NCBI RefSeq assembly: GCF_016808095.1
Contig: NC_068979.1
Span: forward strand, 11,617,001-11,681,000
Direction: 5' to 3'
DNA from: Vigna angularis
Lineage: Eukaryota; Streptophyta; Magnoliopsida; Fabales; Fabaceae
Length of the DNA stretch: 64,000 bases
Shown here: piece by piece, positions 23,728-35,221 of the stretch
Layout: every line of letters begins with the position of its first letter
Numbering within the stretch: position 1 is the first letter of the stretch
Made by a program: the position numbers and the translations under genes
The notes under the pieces: generated by a model
Databases searched by the model: none
What the model was told of the DNA's origin: nothing
The model's input: only the letters and a program-made list of their open reading frames with translations

Positions 23728-24672
23728 GACACCCTCATATGTCAGAAATAAACCTCTCAGCCTTTCAAGAGTCTAAGTGAAATTATTTTGTCATTCACTT
23801 AATAAGAATGGAAATTCGGTTGAGTAGGTCAACCCACTAGATGTCATACCAACAATCTTTAGCAACAATAGTCGATATTGATTTGTTTTATAAGTTGAAT
23901 CCATTAACAAAACAACATTAAATGCATTCAATAACTTGATTGCATCAGGATGTGTCCAAAAGAGGTCATTGACAACCTTAGAATCCTTCTCACATATACT
24001 CTAATGTAGGTACTTGTCACGATAAAAAATCATCATTAGTTGTTGCATCTCAATTCTCGACCCTCTCAATAAGTATTTATATGTATACCTTGTTGTGTAA
24101 ACTTGTCTTATTGTAGTTACATTATGATCAATATTTTCTTTGAGAGTCAACAAAATATTTGCAAGTGTTACTTGAGTTTTAGTCATATCAACAAGTCTCC
24201 TTGTTTAATAGGATTTATCCTACCAACATAAGGATGTCACACTAAAGTTTCTGCTAAATCGTGGTTGTGGTATCCACATATGACCTACAATACCCACCCA
24301 TCATCATTACTAGATGGCTTGCCCCTTAACTTGAAAGGAAACTCACATTTTTGGATGCCATATGTATTAGGTTGGACATCGAGTTTGTATTTTCTATATT
24401 TTTCACCTCTTTCACATTGTAGCGAGCAACACAAACGTCTTCCTCTGAGATTGATCGATAACTTTATCGGATCTTATAGTAACCACAACAAATCCTAGAT
24501 CATATGCAATCTTTCTTACCCATTCAATTAAGTTTTCACGAGAGTAAAATATTTTATTTGATGTGAAATTCTTTGTCAGATCTCCCTCGTTAACCTCATT
24601 TATAAAACACGAAAAATATGATAGAATCCTAGAATTTATTTGAAAATCCATACCATAAGGATATTCGTCCAT

Positions 24673-25385
24673 TTATACTATAATATCCGATAACATAATA
24701 TTTATCCCTCAATATCTAATATCATTTATAATAATATAAAACAAATAACATTTTTTAAATAACAATCTAAGAAATTTGAAAAACAAACATTGTTTTTTTC
24801 ATCATACAAAAAAAAATCAAAAAGTAACACAATATAGTCAACATTTATAATTAAATTATAAAATCATAAACTAATATAATAAAATAAAAAATTATAAATA
24901 ATCTAATAAACTTAAAAATAAACACCAAAATAATAATACATAAAAGTACCTAAAAACTCATTCAAATTTTTCATATCCATTTTACATACCAATTTTCTTT
25001 AAATAAATTAAAATACAATTTATTTTATAATAAAATTTTAACAAAATTTAAAACTAATAGAATAAATTAAACATTTATAATTAAATTATAAAATCAAAAA
25101 ATAATCTAATAAACTTAAAAATTAAAACACGAAAAGAATAATAATACTTAAAACTACCTAATAATTTTTATAATTTTTTATATGAATTTTAAATAAATTT
25201 ATATTTATAATAAATTTAAAATATTCATACAAATTATTTTATACAAATTATCTAATTAATCATTTATAAATAATATAATTAAACATTTTAACTTAATCTA
25301 ATAAACTTTTACGTTCAAAATAAACAAAGTTTAAAATTTTAAAATAATATAATAAAAGATTTTAAAAAAACAAACTTTTACATTA
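24673..25385. other. AT-rich repetitive spacer
   Basis: Loose repeats of phrases such as ATTTATAAATAATATAATTA and TAATCTAATAAACTT. Similar phrases resume at 28423-28600, so the MULE-like element at 25395-28413 interrupted one AT-rich tract. No gene. Confidence 0.7.
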
Positions 25386-25541
25386 TAAATATTAGACTTA
25401 ATAAACTTTTGGTCGATATTTTCGTAAGCTTTGTTTGATGTGAGACTCATTTTTATTGAATGTTCAATGTAGTCCCTTATATTGTTGCTTCACGACAACG
25501 TTGCTCAAAAGCGCGAGGAACTTGAGATTCAGTTTCGCGAT

Positions 25542-28011
25542 TGTAACGTCCCAGATTATATAAAACTATATAATATAGTAGTCCACATTTTAATATAATA
25601 GAACATTTAGAAGAAGACTTGCAGATAAAGTCTTAAGGTTACAGTCATCCACAAATGGCTATAATTGAAAATTTTAAACACATTAGAGTATTTCAAAATA
25701 CACAAAATGACTAGGAATCCTAACTAGGCTAAGCAGCGTCGTCGTCTCCCTCCAAGGCCTGCTCCAGAGGCACCTCACTTACCTCTACTCACATCCAGAT
25801 GGATGATCATTGCAAAAAGGACACACCACACATAAGAGGACACACCACACATAAGCAGAAACAAAAACGAGTAGAAGGGTGAGCTAGACATACACAAATC
25901 ATGTTATAACAATTACACACAACAAGCAAGTTTAATTCACATATACAGGATCACTTAACACAACTTGTTACACTTTTAAACTTGACTCGTCCGAACTTAG
26001 AATGATTGTCGAGCTATGGCGGGTCATGCACTCGTGGTGGCTTCTACTGCTTTGCAAAGCCATTGCCAATGGGTTTCACCCTACCACACTCACGAGGTTA
26101 GTCCATTATCACTCACCTTGGGTCATACTGGAAGCACCCAAGACTAGGACCTTCTGCTACTCCTCACGACATGGATGAATCCTCTCTACTTGAGAATGAA
26201 AGACCATTGGAGTTTCAGGATAACCCCCAAGACTAAGCTCCTGCATTCATTCTAAACTTACTTGAATCTCAACAAGAGATTTCACTTTGAATCACAATAT
26301 AGGGCACCACCATGTATTCTCTCCTTGAGAATCATGGAATTACGTCCATTAACCATACTTTCACTTTAAACACCATTCATAACTCTTATATTCATACGCT
26401 TTCACTTTAATAATATACAACAATCATACTTTACATCTCAAACAACATTGCACTAAGTCCAAACCAAGATAAAGAACTAAAAAGTACATTATACTCAGAA
26501 GATTCGCTCAACGCACCTTATTCGCAAGGCGAGACAGGAGTTGCTCGCACAACGACAACTTTCGTTATAGGAATTAAGTCGCAAAATTACCAGACCTCAA
26601 GCATCTCGCATAGCGCACATGATTCGCTATGTGAGAGACTAAACAGAGACAACACCCACAAACCCCTCGCTATGCACACAAATTCGCAATTCGAATTAAC
26701 CTATCATTGATTCCAGACCATTACCAGTTGCACAATGACTAGATTCGCTATGCGAATTAGAAAACAGAGGGCAACCCTCTCCAGTCACTCGCACAGCGCA
26801 CCAACTTGCTGTGCGAATGCCCTTGGCAGAGAGCATCTCGCCATAGCAACTCGCTATGCGAAACTATTCGCACAGAGAGTCTGCATAATCTGCAGAACAA
26901 AATTCTGCAGATTTATGCAACTCAACCACAAAATACCAATTCTAAATTTTTTTCCCAACTTCTAACACTCCTAGATTGTATTATATACCTAATTATACTT
27001 GTCTAAGTGATTCTAAACATGCCTACCACCAATCTAAAGTGATTATGAACTAATTACTACTCTAAAACATTCAATTCTTCAACTTAAAGACCCAATTTCA
27101 GTTCTACCACTTTGCACACGTTTTTGCCCATTTAACTGACTCACACAAGTCAAAAATGACTTACCTACACTGTCTCAACAGACCAAATAACCCCTTTACC
27201 TCAAATTCTCAAATTCACTACCTCACTTCCTCTAATTTGACTTAAACACTACCAATTCCCTTAACTTTTCCACAGAACAACTATCACAACATATTATGAT
27301 CATATAACATACTCAATTACAGTTATACATCACATCTACAATAGTTCACAAGCCTCAATTCACAGATTCACAGATGAACATTACAGTACATATCATTCCA
27401 TACACTCAAAACTTAAAATGTAACCCAAACAACAGAAATAATGCATAACTCAGTACGTACACCTACATATAACTAATTATATAGAAGTATTCTAGCTTCC
27501 CTTACCTCAAAACTTCACAGCCCAGCTCAAAGACTTGCCTCAACAGTACCTTGAGTTGTGAGGAGCCTAAACAACACCCTACAAACCACCACTTGGTGAT
27601 CGAGAACAACTCTTAGAGCTAGAATTGGACAGGAAAAATGCAAGAGAGGAAGCATAAGATGCATGCAACCAGAAGAGATTGTATGGTTTAGGTCTAAAAC
27701 AGCGGAGGAAAGGGAAAAACAGCTTACCGATCAGAATGAAGAAATTGATCGATCAGTTGTGGAGCCCTCTACGCCGTGGATGTCTGGACACCTCCTGATC
27801 GTCAATCCGATAGCTCGGTAAGAAGAAATCTTAGAGAGAAGGCAGAGAAAATCTGAAGAACTGGTTTTCTAGAGAGATACAGTGCTTAAGCTAATGAACC
27901 AGGATGTTTTAAAAATCTATTTATACCATTGGTGTTTTACCATCAAAAGTTTGGTTCCATTAACGTAATACACCTATATGCTCTTTTAACTCTATTTTTC
28001 AGGTTATCACA
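25542..28011 (-). mobile_element. solo LTR B, antisense, nested in the MULE-like element
   Basis: Reads TGTAACGTCCC at the left and ends AGGTTATCACA at the right, 2470 bp, flanked by an exact 5-bp duplication GCGAT (25537-25541 and 28012-28016). Antisense forms of the common LTR blocks are present: GGATGATCATTGC (about 25800), AAGGGTGAGCTA (about 25875) and AGCTTCCCTTACCT (27494). A cluster of TTCGCTATGCGAA-type dyads occupies 26505-26885. Confidence 0.88.
26505..26885. repeat. TTCGCTATGCGAA dyad cluster in LTR B
   Basis: About ten variants of TCGC(tat/aca)GCGA-like palindromes, for example TTCGCTATGCGAA and CTCGCACAGCGCAC, in about 380 bp of otherwise CpG-poor DNA. Confidence 0.8.
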
Positions 28012-28422
28012 GCGATGCTTGTGGCAGAGCGTTTGGAACAGCGGCGTGACCAGTTCGTGATATGTTCGCGAAAAGTTTCTAGGTAGGGTTTCGAAATGTC
28101 TGATGATGGAGGTGCAAAGATGGTGGCTGGTCGTGAGCGTGGCGACGACGGCTAGGGTTAAGTGGTGGCTAGGGTTTCTTTGTAGGGAAAAATTAGGGTT
28201 TCTTAAGGTAGAAGACGATGATGATGTGTCAAGGGTGCTATGTCACTGATTGTTGCTGTGAACATTTTGTCGTTAACGATTTAAACGTTGTTAGCCAAAA
28301 GGACAACACTGAACATAAATTACGATATAAGGGACTACATTGAACATTTGAAAAATATGAGTCCCACGTCGAACAAGATTGACAAAAATAGGGACCAAAA
28401 GTGGTATTAAGCCTAAATAATA

Positions 28423-29289
28423 TAATTAAACCTTTTAAAAAAATATATCAAAATTTAAAATTATTTCATTGAACATTTATAAATAATATAATTAAACATT
28501 TTAAAGTAATGTAATGAACTTTTACATTATAAAATAATCTAATACAATTAAACATTAAAAAAAATACTTTACAAGCATCAAATTTGGAATTGCGATACAG
28601 AAATTTTAAAAATCATGTATGCATTACATTTCGACCTGTGAGAAACAAATTTTAGTAAAAGAGGTATGCTTCGGATATGAAAATTCGAAAGGGAAAGTAT
28701 TATATCTCGATATCTGATACTCCCTCTATCGGCTATCAACATCATATATAAGGAAAATCAGATACCGCAATTCGATACTCTCCCTTTCGAATTTTATATC
28801 TGATGCATACATCTTCATACCTCTATTTTTATTTTTTCATCATTTTTTTTATTAAATTTAATAAATTCATACAAAATTTTTAACATTAAAAATTATCTAA
28901 AATTCATAAAAATTCATACAAAAATTAAAAAAAATTATAAACTAATACAATAATTAAAAATCTAATGTAATGAAAGATTTTAAAAAAAATTTAAAACATG
29001 AATGAGATATGGACATCCGAAAATCACATCTGATGTCGACATCCGATGTTGTGATTTTCAGATTTTCATATCCGATTCATGTTTTTGAAGCTTTACCCTT
29101 CCTCAGATATGGACATCCGATTTCGCATATACATATCCAATAATTTAAAATCATGCACCTACCAGGAGAATCTTTAAACAAGACTCTGCCGTCCAAGCTG
29201 CCACCACCTCTAGAGCCTCGAATCTCTCCGTCTAAGCTGCCTCCAACACCTCCAAGTTGCCAAGCTACCTCGAACAACCTCAATACTCA
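28423..29289. repeat. AT-rich spacer with inverted repeats
   Basis: 28666-28830 folds back on itself: GGTATGCTTCGGATATGAAA and GAATTCGAAAGGGA-type blocks recur in inverse order, ending GATGCATACATC. A second fold at 29005-29090 contains ATATGGACATCCGA and its inverse. No gene is seen. Confidence 0.6.
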
Positions 29290-29488
29290 ATGAAATGCTC
29301 TAAAAATCTCTCAAAACTCAACGAAAGGAGTAGGAGAATTCTCAAAAGGAGAAGGAAATGGATGCATGGGATGCAAACACTCAATAGACGTGAATGAAAT
29401 CTCTAACAATCTCTCGAAACTCAACGAAAAGATTAAGAGAACACTAAAGGAAATGGGGTACAAACACTCAACAGAGGTGAATGAGGTG
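29290..29488. repeat. imperfect tandem duplication of about 100 bp
   Basis: The block from AATGAAATGCTCTAAAAATC to the AAACACTCAATAGACGTGAA phrase is repeated immediately as AATGAAATCTCTAAC... ending at AAACACTCAACAGAGGTGAA, with small gaps. Confidence 0.75.
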
Positions 29489-29491
29489 CAG

Positions 29492-30502
29492 GTAAGAATG
29501 ACAACGGATCGGGTCGGACATGGATAGTCGGGCAAGGATAGTGCCTACTCGCAATCCGCTAGATATCCGCATAAAAAAATCTACAATTTTTTTAACCCAC
29601 GGGTACCCGTTGGATACCCGTTTTCGACCTGCAAATATTTAAAAAATATACTTTAAAGGTCTCATCGAAGCTTCCTCCAATGAAGAATAACACAACCGAA
29701 TGGTAAAAACTTGAAGGAGAATGCGAAATTGAAAATGAATAATGAAAAACCCTAAATTCTAGAAGGACCCCTAATCTGGACCGATTAATTGATAGAAACG
29801 AGAGATTGATCAGTGGAAATGCTTTTAATCGGTGCAAAAGTAGGTTTAATCGGTCAAAATGGAGAAAAAAGGATGAAAAAACCTATCGGAGGATGTTGCG
29901 GTTCAGAGATCTGTGAAGAGAAAGTTGAAAAGCTTTGAATAGAAGCTAGGTTTTAGTGGAAATGAAGGTTCTGTGAATGAAATGGAGGTTCTGTGATGAT
30001 GAAAACTTAAGAGGAAGACAAAGTTGTGGTTTGTGCATAATGAAATCGTGAAACGGAGATGCTCGAGAGAATGGGAGAACTTTAGAGGATGTGCGTAATG
30101 GTGATGTGACTTCTGCGAGACCTAAAGAAGTGTTTTTTTTAATAAAAAGGTAATTGAAAGGAACTCGATGACTCATCTAGGCTGAAGTCATCAAAACCCT
30201 ACGCCACTGTTAATAAAATTTCTCTCTTTTTTTAAAAGTAATAAAAAAATTAATTTAAAAAAAATATAAATTAAATTATTATTATTATTATTATTATTGT
30301 TATTTTTTGCGGGTAATAGGTAGCCGTGGATCGTATAGTATAATACCCTTATCTCGACCCGTTTAAAACCAGGTATTAAAATATTCATTACCTATTACTT
30401 GTGGGTAATAAATATCGGCAGGTAATAACTACTGTCGCGAATTTTATCTGAGAATATCCGTGGACGCGTATATATGCGAGAACAAATTTTGTTGCGATTC
30501 TT
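29492..30502. mobile_element. hAT-type non-autonomous element, copy 2
   Basis: Same family as 15782-17167: subterminal GCGGGTA/TACCCG motifs and the shared TAGTATAATAC and GGGTAATAAATA blocks. Ends: GTAAGAATGACAACGGATC left, and GTTGCGATTCTT right. The flanking 8 bp are AGGTGCAG (29484-29491) and AGGTGCGG (30503-30510), one mismatch. The middle (about 29650-30230) is unlike copy 1 and codes for nothing I recognise. A (TTA)n run is at about 30277-30300. Confidence 0.72.
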
Positions 30503-30510
30503 AGGTGCGG

Positions 30511-31082
30511 GTCTTCGAAATAATATATTCAACGCTGAAAAATGCTTCATTTAATGGAGGCACAAAATTTTTCGAGAAATCAATTTTAATGTATAACCAT
30601 CTTTATTAATTAGAGGGTATTTATTAAAATTGAGGGTGCAGAGTAAAAGGGTTAGAGGTGCAGAATGGAACATCAAAATATTAATAGACTTTGCGCAAAG
30701 ATGACAATGCAGGTTAGCTTGTCCCGTTTTGGTTCACCTTACATTTTACTTATGGATTTACTATTGATATACGATCCACTTAAAAATTTTAATAACTATT
30801 TTTATTTAATTAAATTAATACAAATAATATTTTTTTATAGATCATTTTAAAATAAATAATATTCATAATTTTTTAATTTATATTTTTTAAGTACAAATCC
30901 AATAAAAATAAATGACTTTGATGTTAGACTAAAATAAAATAGTAAATGCGAAAGAAAATATTACTTTTAAATTGATTGAATATAAATAAGCAAACTATTT
31001 TGAATGGAATATAGAAGAATTAAGAATGAAGAATCCTTAAAAGAAGCTTAAAAGAAACACGTATTATACGCGATATAGTGTA
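30511..31082. other. AT-rich spacer
   Basis: No gene, repeat structure or RNA recognised. Confidence 0.6.
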
Positions 31083-31370
31083 CTAGTATTGGCTTATACC
31101 ATCTCCGACGAGCATGATGTTGGTCATCTTCTTCTTCATGTTAATATTCTCCTTGTAAAGTGCCTTTTTCACGTAAATAATATACCTTCTTTCACTGTGA
31201 CTAGGAGCTGCATTAACAGTTGGTTTCCGAGCAGAGATCGATTCTGAAAGAGAAAACTTGAGTTCATTAGGCGTCCCAACAAGATAGCCTTTTCCGCCAA
31301 AAGCTTCTATCAAAGCATGGTATCCTGCATTTGGGAAAAAATCTGTGGGAACATAGAGAATTCTATTCAT
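31083..31370 (-). pseudogene. chimeric fragment: 2-hydroxyacyl-CoA lyase part joined to pectinesterase part
   Basis: One 95-codon frame on the - strand holds pieces of two unrelated enzymes. Residues about 7-51 (FFPNAGYHALIEAFGGKGYL, then VGTPNELK and ARKP) resemble the C-terminal region of plant 2-hydroxyacyl-CoA lyase, a thiamine-diphosphate enzyme. Residues about 53-92 (AAPSHSERRYIIYVKKALYK, then TNIMLVGDG) match the start of the pectinesterase catalytic domain, which acts on wall pectin. The join is at about 31212-31220 and stays in frame. Both parts are far too short for activity; the first residues and the stop are probably accidental. No transposon ends were located around it. Confidence 0.75.
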
Positions 31371-32349
31371 TAAATTTTTGGATATAAAAGTTTTGTTTTT
31401 CTCTTGTTTATTTTTTCAATACTCGTGTTTGACGTATATCCCTTTATCAGCAAGAAGCGCGTGTGTCCTATGTGTATATATATAATTATATAAATAGATA
31501 AATATGCATAAATAGAAAAAAGTAGAGATCCAGTTATTTTAATAGCAAATAAAAAATATATCTATTTCCAATATTTATTTTTTGTTTTTATTTTAAATTT
31601 CTTATTGAGATTAATTAAAAAATAATATATTTATATATTTAGTAAGAAAGTATTATCATTTTTTCGGAATGCATTTTTGTATTATAATATTTTCTATTTT
31701 AATTGTTAAAAATATTTAATTACGAAAAAATATTATAAAAAATTTTATAGTGAAAAATTAACCCTTGAAACAAAGATTTATGTTTAGAATGTTACTTTAT
31801 TTTATAAAAATATGTATAATTTTAATTAAATACAATCACAACTATTTGAAAATCCATTGAGTTTGAAATTTTTGCTGAATATAAATGGATGTTATAAATT
31901 TAGTAAAATTGTATAAAAAATAATAATGTTTACTACAAACTTATAAAATAAACGAGTTTTTAGTATAGTTTTTGAAGGAAAAAAAACTTAGAAAACTCTA
32001 AAAATAAATTATCAACTATATTACTACAAAGTTATAATGAAATATTCTAAAGATGTACATATACAAAAATATTATATACTGGTAAATAAAATAAAATAAA
32101 ACTTATATATATATATATATAATATTTTAAACGTTTTCCACCCAACTATACCTAATTTTATTTGTGTACATAATACACTAATCACAATTAACAATACAAA
32201 TAATAATGTCAGGATAAATTATTCAAAATAAATTTTTAATATAAGATAATTATATAAAAGAAATAAATTTATTAAAAAATCATAAATAATGCAATTTCTG
32301 AAAAACACAAATATTAAGAATAAACTATTGAAACAATTTTTTAACTTAA

Positions 32350-32392
<43 letters not shown>

Positions 32393-33537
32393 TATAAATA
32401 TATAAAGTATAAAACAAACTAATATTTTTTAAAAGTATCATTATCTCATTTATCCTAATTAAGGACTTATAGTTATAGTCGGTATAGCTCTCTATTTTGA
32501 AATATGTCATATTATGTATATATGGAGCATTTAAATTTAATCATTTTGTAATAAGGTTATTTTTATGTTAAGGATTTATATTTATTTTTTTTGAAAAAAT
32601 CATGTCGTTTTTTTTTATGTAAAGGGATAATTTGAAGTATATTATGCTAGATATTGGATGATATATACCAATTGTACTAATGGAATGAAACCAACGAATT
32701 TGTAATCTTTTAAGTAACATAATTTTGATATTTTCTTGAAATAGGAGACGAGCTAGAATAACGCAGTACTTCTTTGATTAAATTAAAATTAATTTCACAA
32801 TTTAATTTTAATATATATTTTCCCATTTATGCCATTTTTTATTTTATTATACATACCCATTTGAAAGTTAAAATTTATAATTTTTATTTAAACAATTAAG
32901 TTTAATATACTTATAACGATGATTTTTCTTTAATTTTTTTATAATAAAAATTAGTATTGACTTTTTTTATATTATTTTGACTCAGATAAATTTTAGATAT
33001 TTTATAAATTCTAATTGTGTTTTTATTATTTTTTTTTACTACATATTCAACATTAATACTCACGTCTCTTTTAACATATTAAAATAGGAAAGTAAGATGA
33101 GGAAACAATAATAATAACGATTAATTATATATATTTTTAAATTATAACACAATTTTAGTTTTTGTTTTTATCCAAAATTTTAATTTTACTAGGTGTCTAT
33201 ATTTAAGAAAGATATGGATGAAGTTCTTTTTGTCCAGTGGTGTTAACTATGTTTTAGTGTGACAACTTAATTTATCATTTATCATGTCAAAAAAGAGTTA
33301 ACATAGTTGAACGAGGAGAATTGCATCCATACATTTTTAAGTACAAAACTTAATAAAATCAAAGTTTGATATAATGACAAAAATAAAGTTATGTTCACTG
33401 GTATAGTAATTACGTTTGAAATCACCTAACAGATTTCACTTTCAAGAAAAATGAAGCATTTCAAAATGTGATGGTGTTTTTGAAATTATTTGTACAATTT
33501 CGATTTTAAAATAATTGAACTCATTATTTAAATAATC
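31371..33537. other. AT-rich intergenic region
   Basis: Very AT-rich, with (AT)n tracts at about 32105-32121 and 32353-32390. No gene recognised on either strand. Confidence 0.75.
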
Positions 33538-34696
33538 GAAACTGTAAGACCCGTATTTTTTTGGACATGGTGGGGACATGGTGGTCACCCACCTCTTTGA
33601 CTATCAAGATGCAATTATTGGGGGTGCATTTTACGGGAAGCTTTGCAAGGTGTGGGATTCATTTTTTGGCAGGAGAGGGAGAGAGAGAGGGAGAGCAACC
33701 AAAGGGAGGGAACCCTTTCTCCCATTTTCACCCGTCCAAAGAGCACCCATGGGAAGCTGTTCCAACCTTGGAAGGGGCTTAGAGGAGGAACTGAGTTGGG
33801 CATCTGGTGATGATGGAGTTCTTGCATCAAGAACTGGAAAAGGAAGTGAAGAGCTGCTGAAGTTCCTGGAAGATCTTGATCTGCACGTCTGGGAGGAGAT
33901 TGATCCCAAAACTTACATGGAAGTCTTCAAGAGGTAAGGGGAGTTGGATTTTCTGGATGTTGATAGTGGTTGCATGAGTAGGATGCTGGAAAATTGTGGT
34001 TGTATGTATGGTTGGATTGAAATTGATGTGTTGATTCATGTATGAAATCTTGTATGCTTTGGAATTGAAAGAAATTGGAATTTCATAGCTTTTAGTCATT
34101 TGGAGAGGAAGTGAGGTAGTGATTTTGAGCATTTGGGGTCTAGAGTGTTATTGAGCCTTTGGAACAGTTTCACCCACTGTATTATGACTTGTTAGAGTCA
34201 TCATATTGATCAAAACAGGTGCAAAATGGTTGCTGTCAACTGGTATGGGGCTGGACGACTTCTGGTTCACGCCCGGCGCCCCCGGTGGCGCCCAGGCGCG
34301 AGAGTCTCGCAGAAAGTCGCGCCCAAGCGCCCCTTGTTGGCGCCCGGGCGCGAGGTGTTCGGAAAAAGTGACTTTGTCTTTGTTTTTGATAGTTTTTGGG
34401 GTTCCGAGTGTCCGTTTTGGACGTTTCTTAAGTCGTTTTAGAGGTTTTGGACCCTTCCGGAACTGTTGGTGATGGTTTCAAAGCCATTTTCTTTGCCTAA
34501 GTATGAGTTACGGGGATTTGTATTGTTTAGTGGTTCTCTTGAGACTGTTATTGTTTAGTAATGTGTATTGGATTGATTAATGTTGTTTGCTTAACAGATT
34601 TTTATGCATGTGGAATGTTGGAATGCATAGTATGATATGATTTATGTGGGAAGTATGTAAATGTATGAGGTATGTTGGATTTGTTGTGATAATTAT

Positions 34697-34980
34697 GAGC
34701 GTTCGACTTTTGGGGTATAACGAGCGTTCGGTTTTTGAGTATAAGTGAACGTTCGATTTTTGGATATAAGGGAGCGTTCGGTTTTAAGTGTTCGGTGTGG
34801 ATCTTGGACGTTCGTCCTTTGTTTCAGTGAGCGTTCGTCCTTGTTTTCTGGGAGCGTTCGTCCTTGTTTTCTGGGAGCGTTCGTCCTTTGTTTTGGGAGC
34901 GTTCGTCCTTGATTTTGAGAGCGTTCGTCCTTGGTTTTATGAGCGTTCGTCCTGGGAGCTCGGCAGCGTTCGGTTTTGAT
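34697..34980 (+). repeat. GAGCGTTCG short tandem array in LTR C
   Basis: About twelve units of 22-25 bp, each starting GAGCGTTCG followed by GTCC, GGTT or ATTT and a T-rich tail. It is analogous to the 35-bp arrays of LTRs A and D but has its own unit. Confidence 0.9.
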
Positions 34981-35117
34981 GAGGATTGATTTCAGGACGT
35001 TCGTTCAGACAGCATCAGAGTTGGAAATAGCGTTCGGTAATAATGCATGAATCCATGGGAGTATTTTGAAGCAATTATTGAGAATTGTTGGTTATTTTCC
35101 TTGATCCAATATTGGTT

Positions 35118-35221
35118 TAGTTATACATATTATTGAGAATATGTATGACTTCGTGATTGAGCACGTATATTCTAGTTATACATATTATTGAGAATATGTA
35201 TGACTTCGTGATTGAGCACGT
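35118..35221 (+). repeat. 55-bp tandem duplication
   Basis: TAGTTATACATATTATTGAG and the bases after it (about 49 bp) occur at 35118 and again at 35173 with no differences noticed. Confidence 0.95.

Larger units (their letters stand above)
19740..24672 (-). pseudogene. MULE transposase, split by an LTR insertion
   Basis: Mutator-like transposase read right to left. 24672-24412 gives a FAR1-like N-terminal region (FYSRENLIEWVRKIAYDLGF, then RKTFVLLATM). 24186-23805 is open except for one TAG and contains MDSTYKTNQYRLLLLKIVG with the first catalytic Asp; SE-stop-QNNFT-stop-TLERLRGLF follows. The reading resumes left of an inserted LTR element with SQVIVSDKDLSL (second catalytic Asp) and RFHIFKNVKAKFKMLVD. 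The C-terminal part (20352-19849) has the SWIM zinc finger CGCILRWTYGVPCACELA. The stops in place of expected Arg and Trp codons fit methylation-driven C-to-T decay. The element's terminal repeats were not found. Confidence 0.85.
25395..28413. mobile_element. MULE-like non-autonomous element split by a solo LTR
   Basis: Terminal inverted repeats of about 105 bp: 25395-25500 (starts GACTTAATAAACTTTTGGTC) and 28305-28413 (ends ACCAAAAGTGGTATTAAGCC). They are flanked by the 9-bp near-duplication TAAATATTA (25386-25394) / TAAATAATA (28414-28422), the length Mutator-like elements make. Without the inserted LTR (25542-28011 plus its duplication) the element is about 0.55 kb. Its interior on the right (28012-28260) is unusually GC-rich and might be captured host sequence, but I cannot identify it. 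Confidence 0.8.

Noticed and set aside
31060..31090. Possible Helitron 3' end (small hairpin CGTATtATACG before CTAG)
   Set aside because: It would end just where the chimeric fragment begins, leaving the captured genes outside the element; the match is short and expected by chance.
33561..33909. Additional overlapping frames in the first 400 bp of LTR C
   Set aside because: Shadows of the GA-rich stretch; only the frame ending at the splice-donor-like block is kept, as a low-confidence finding.
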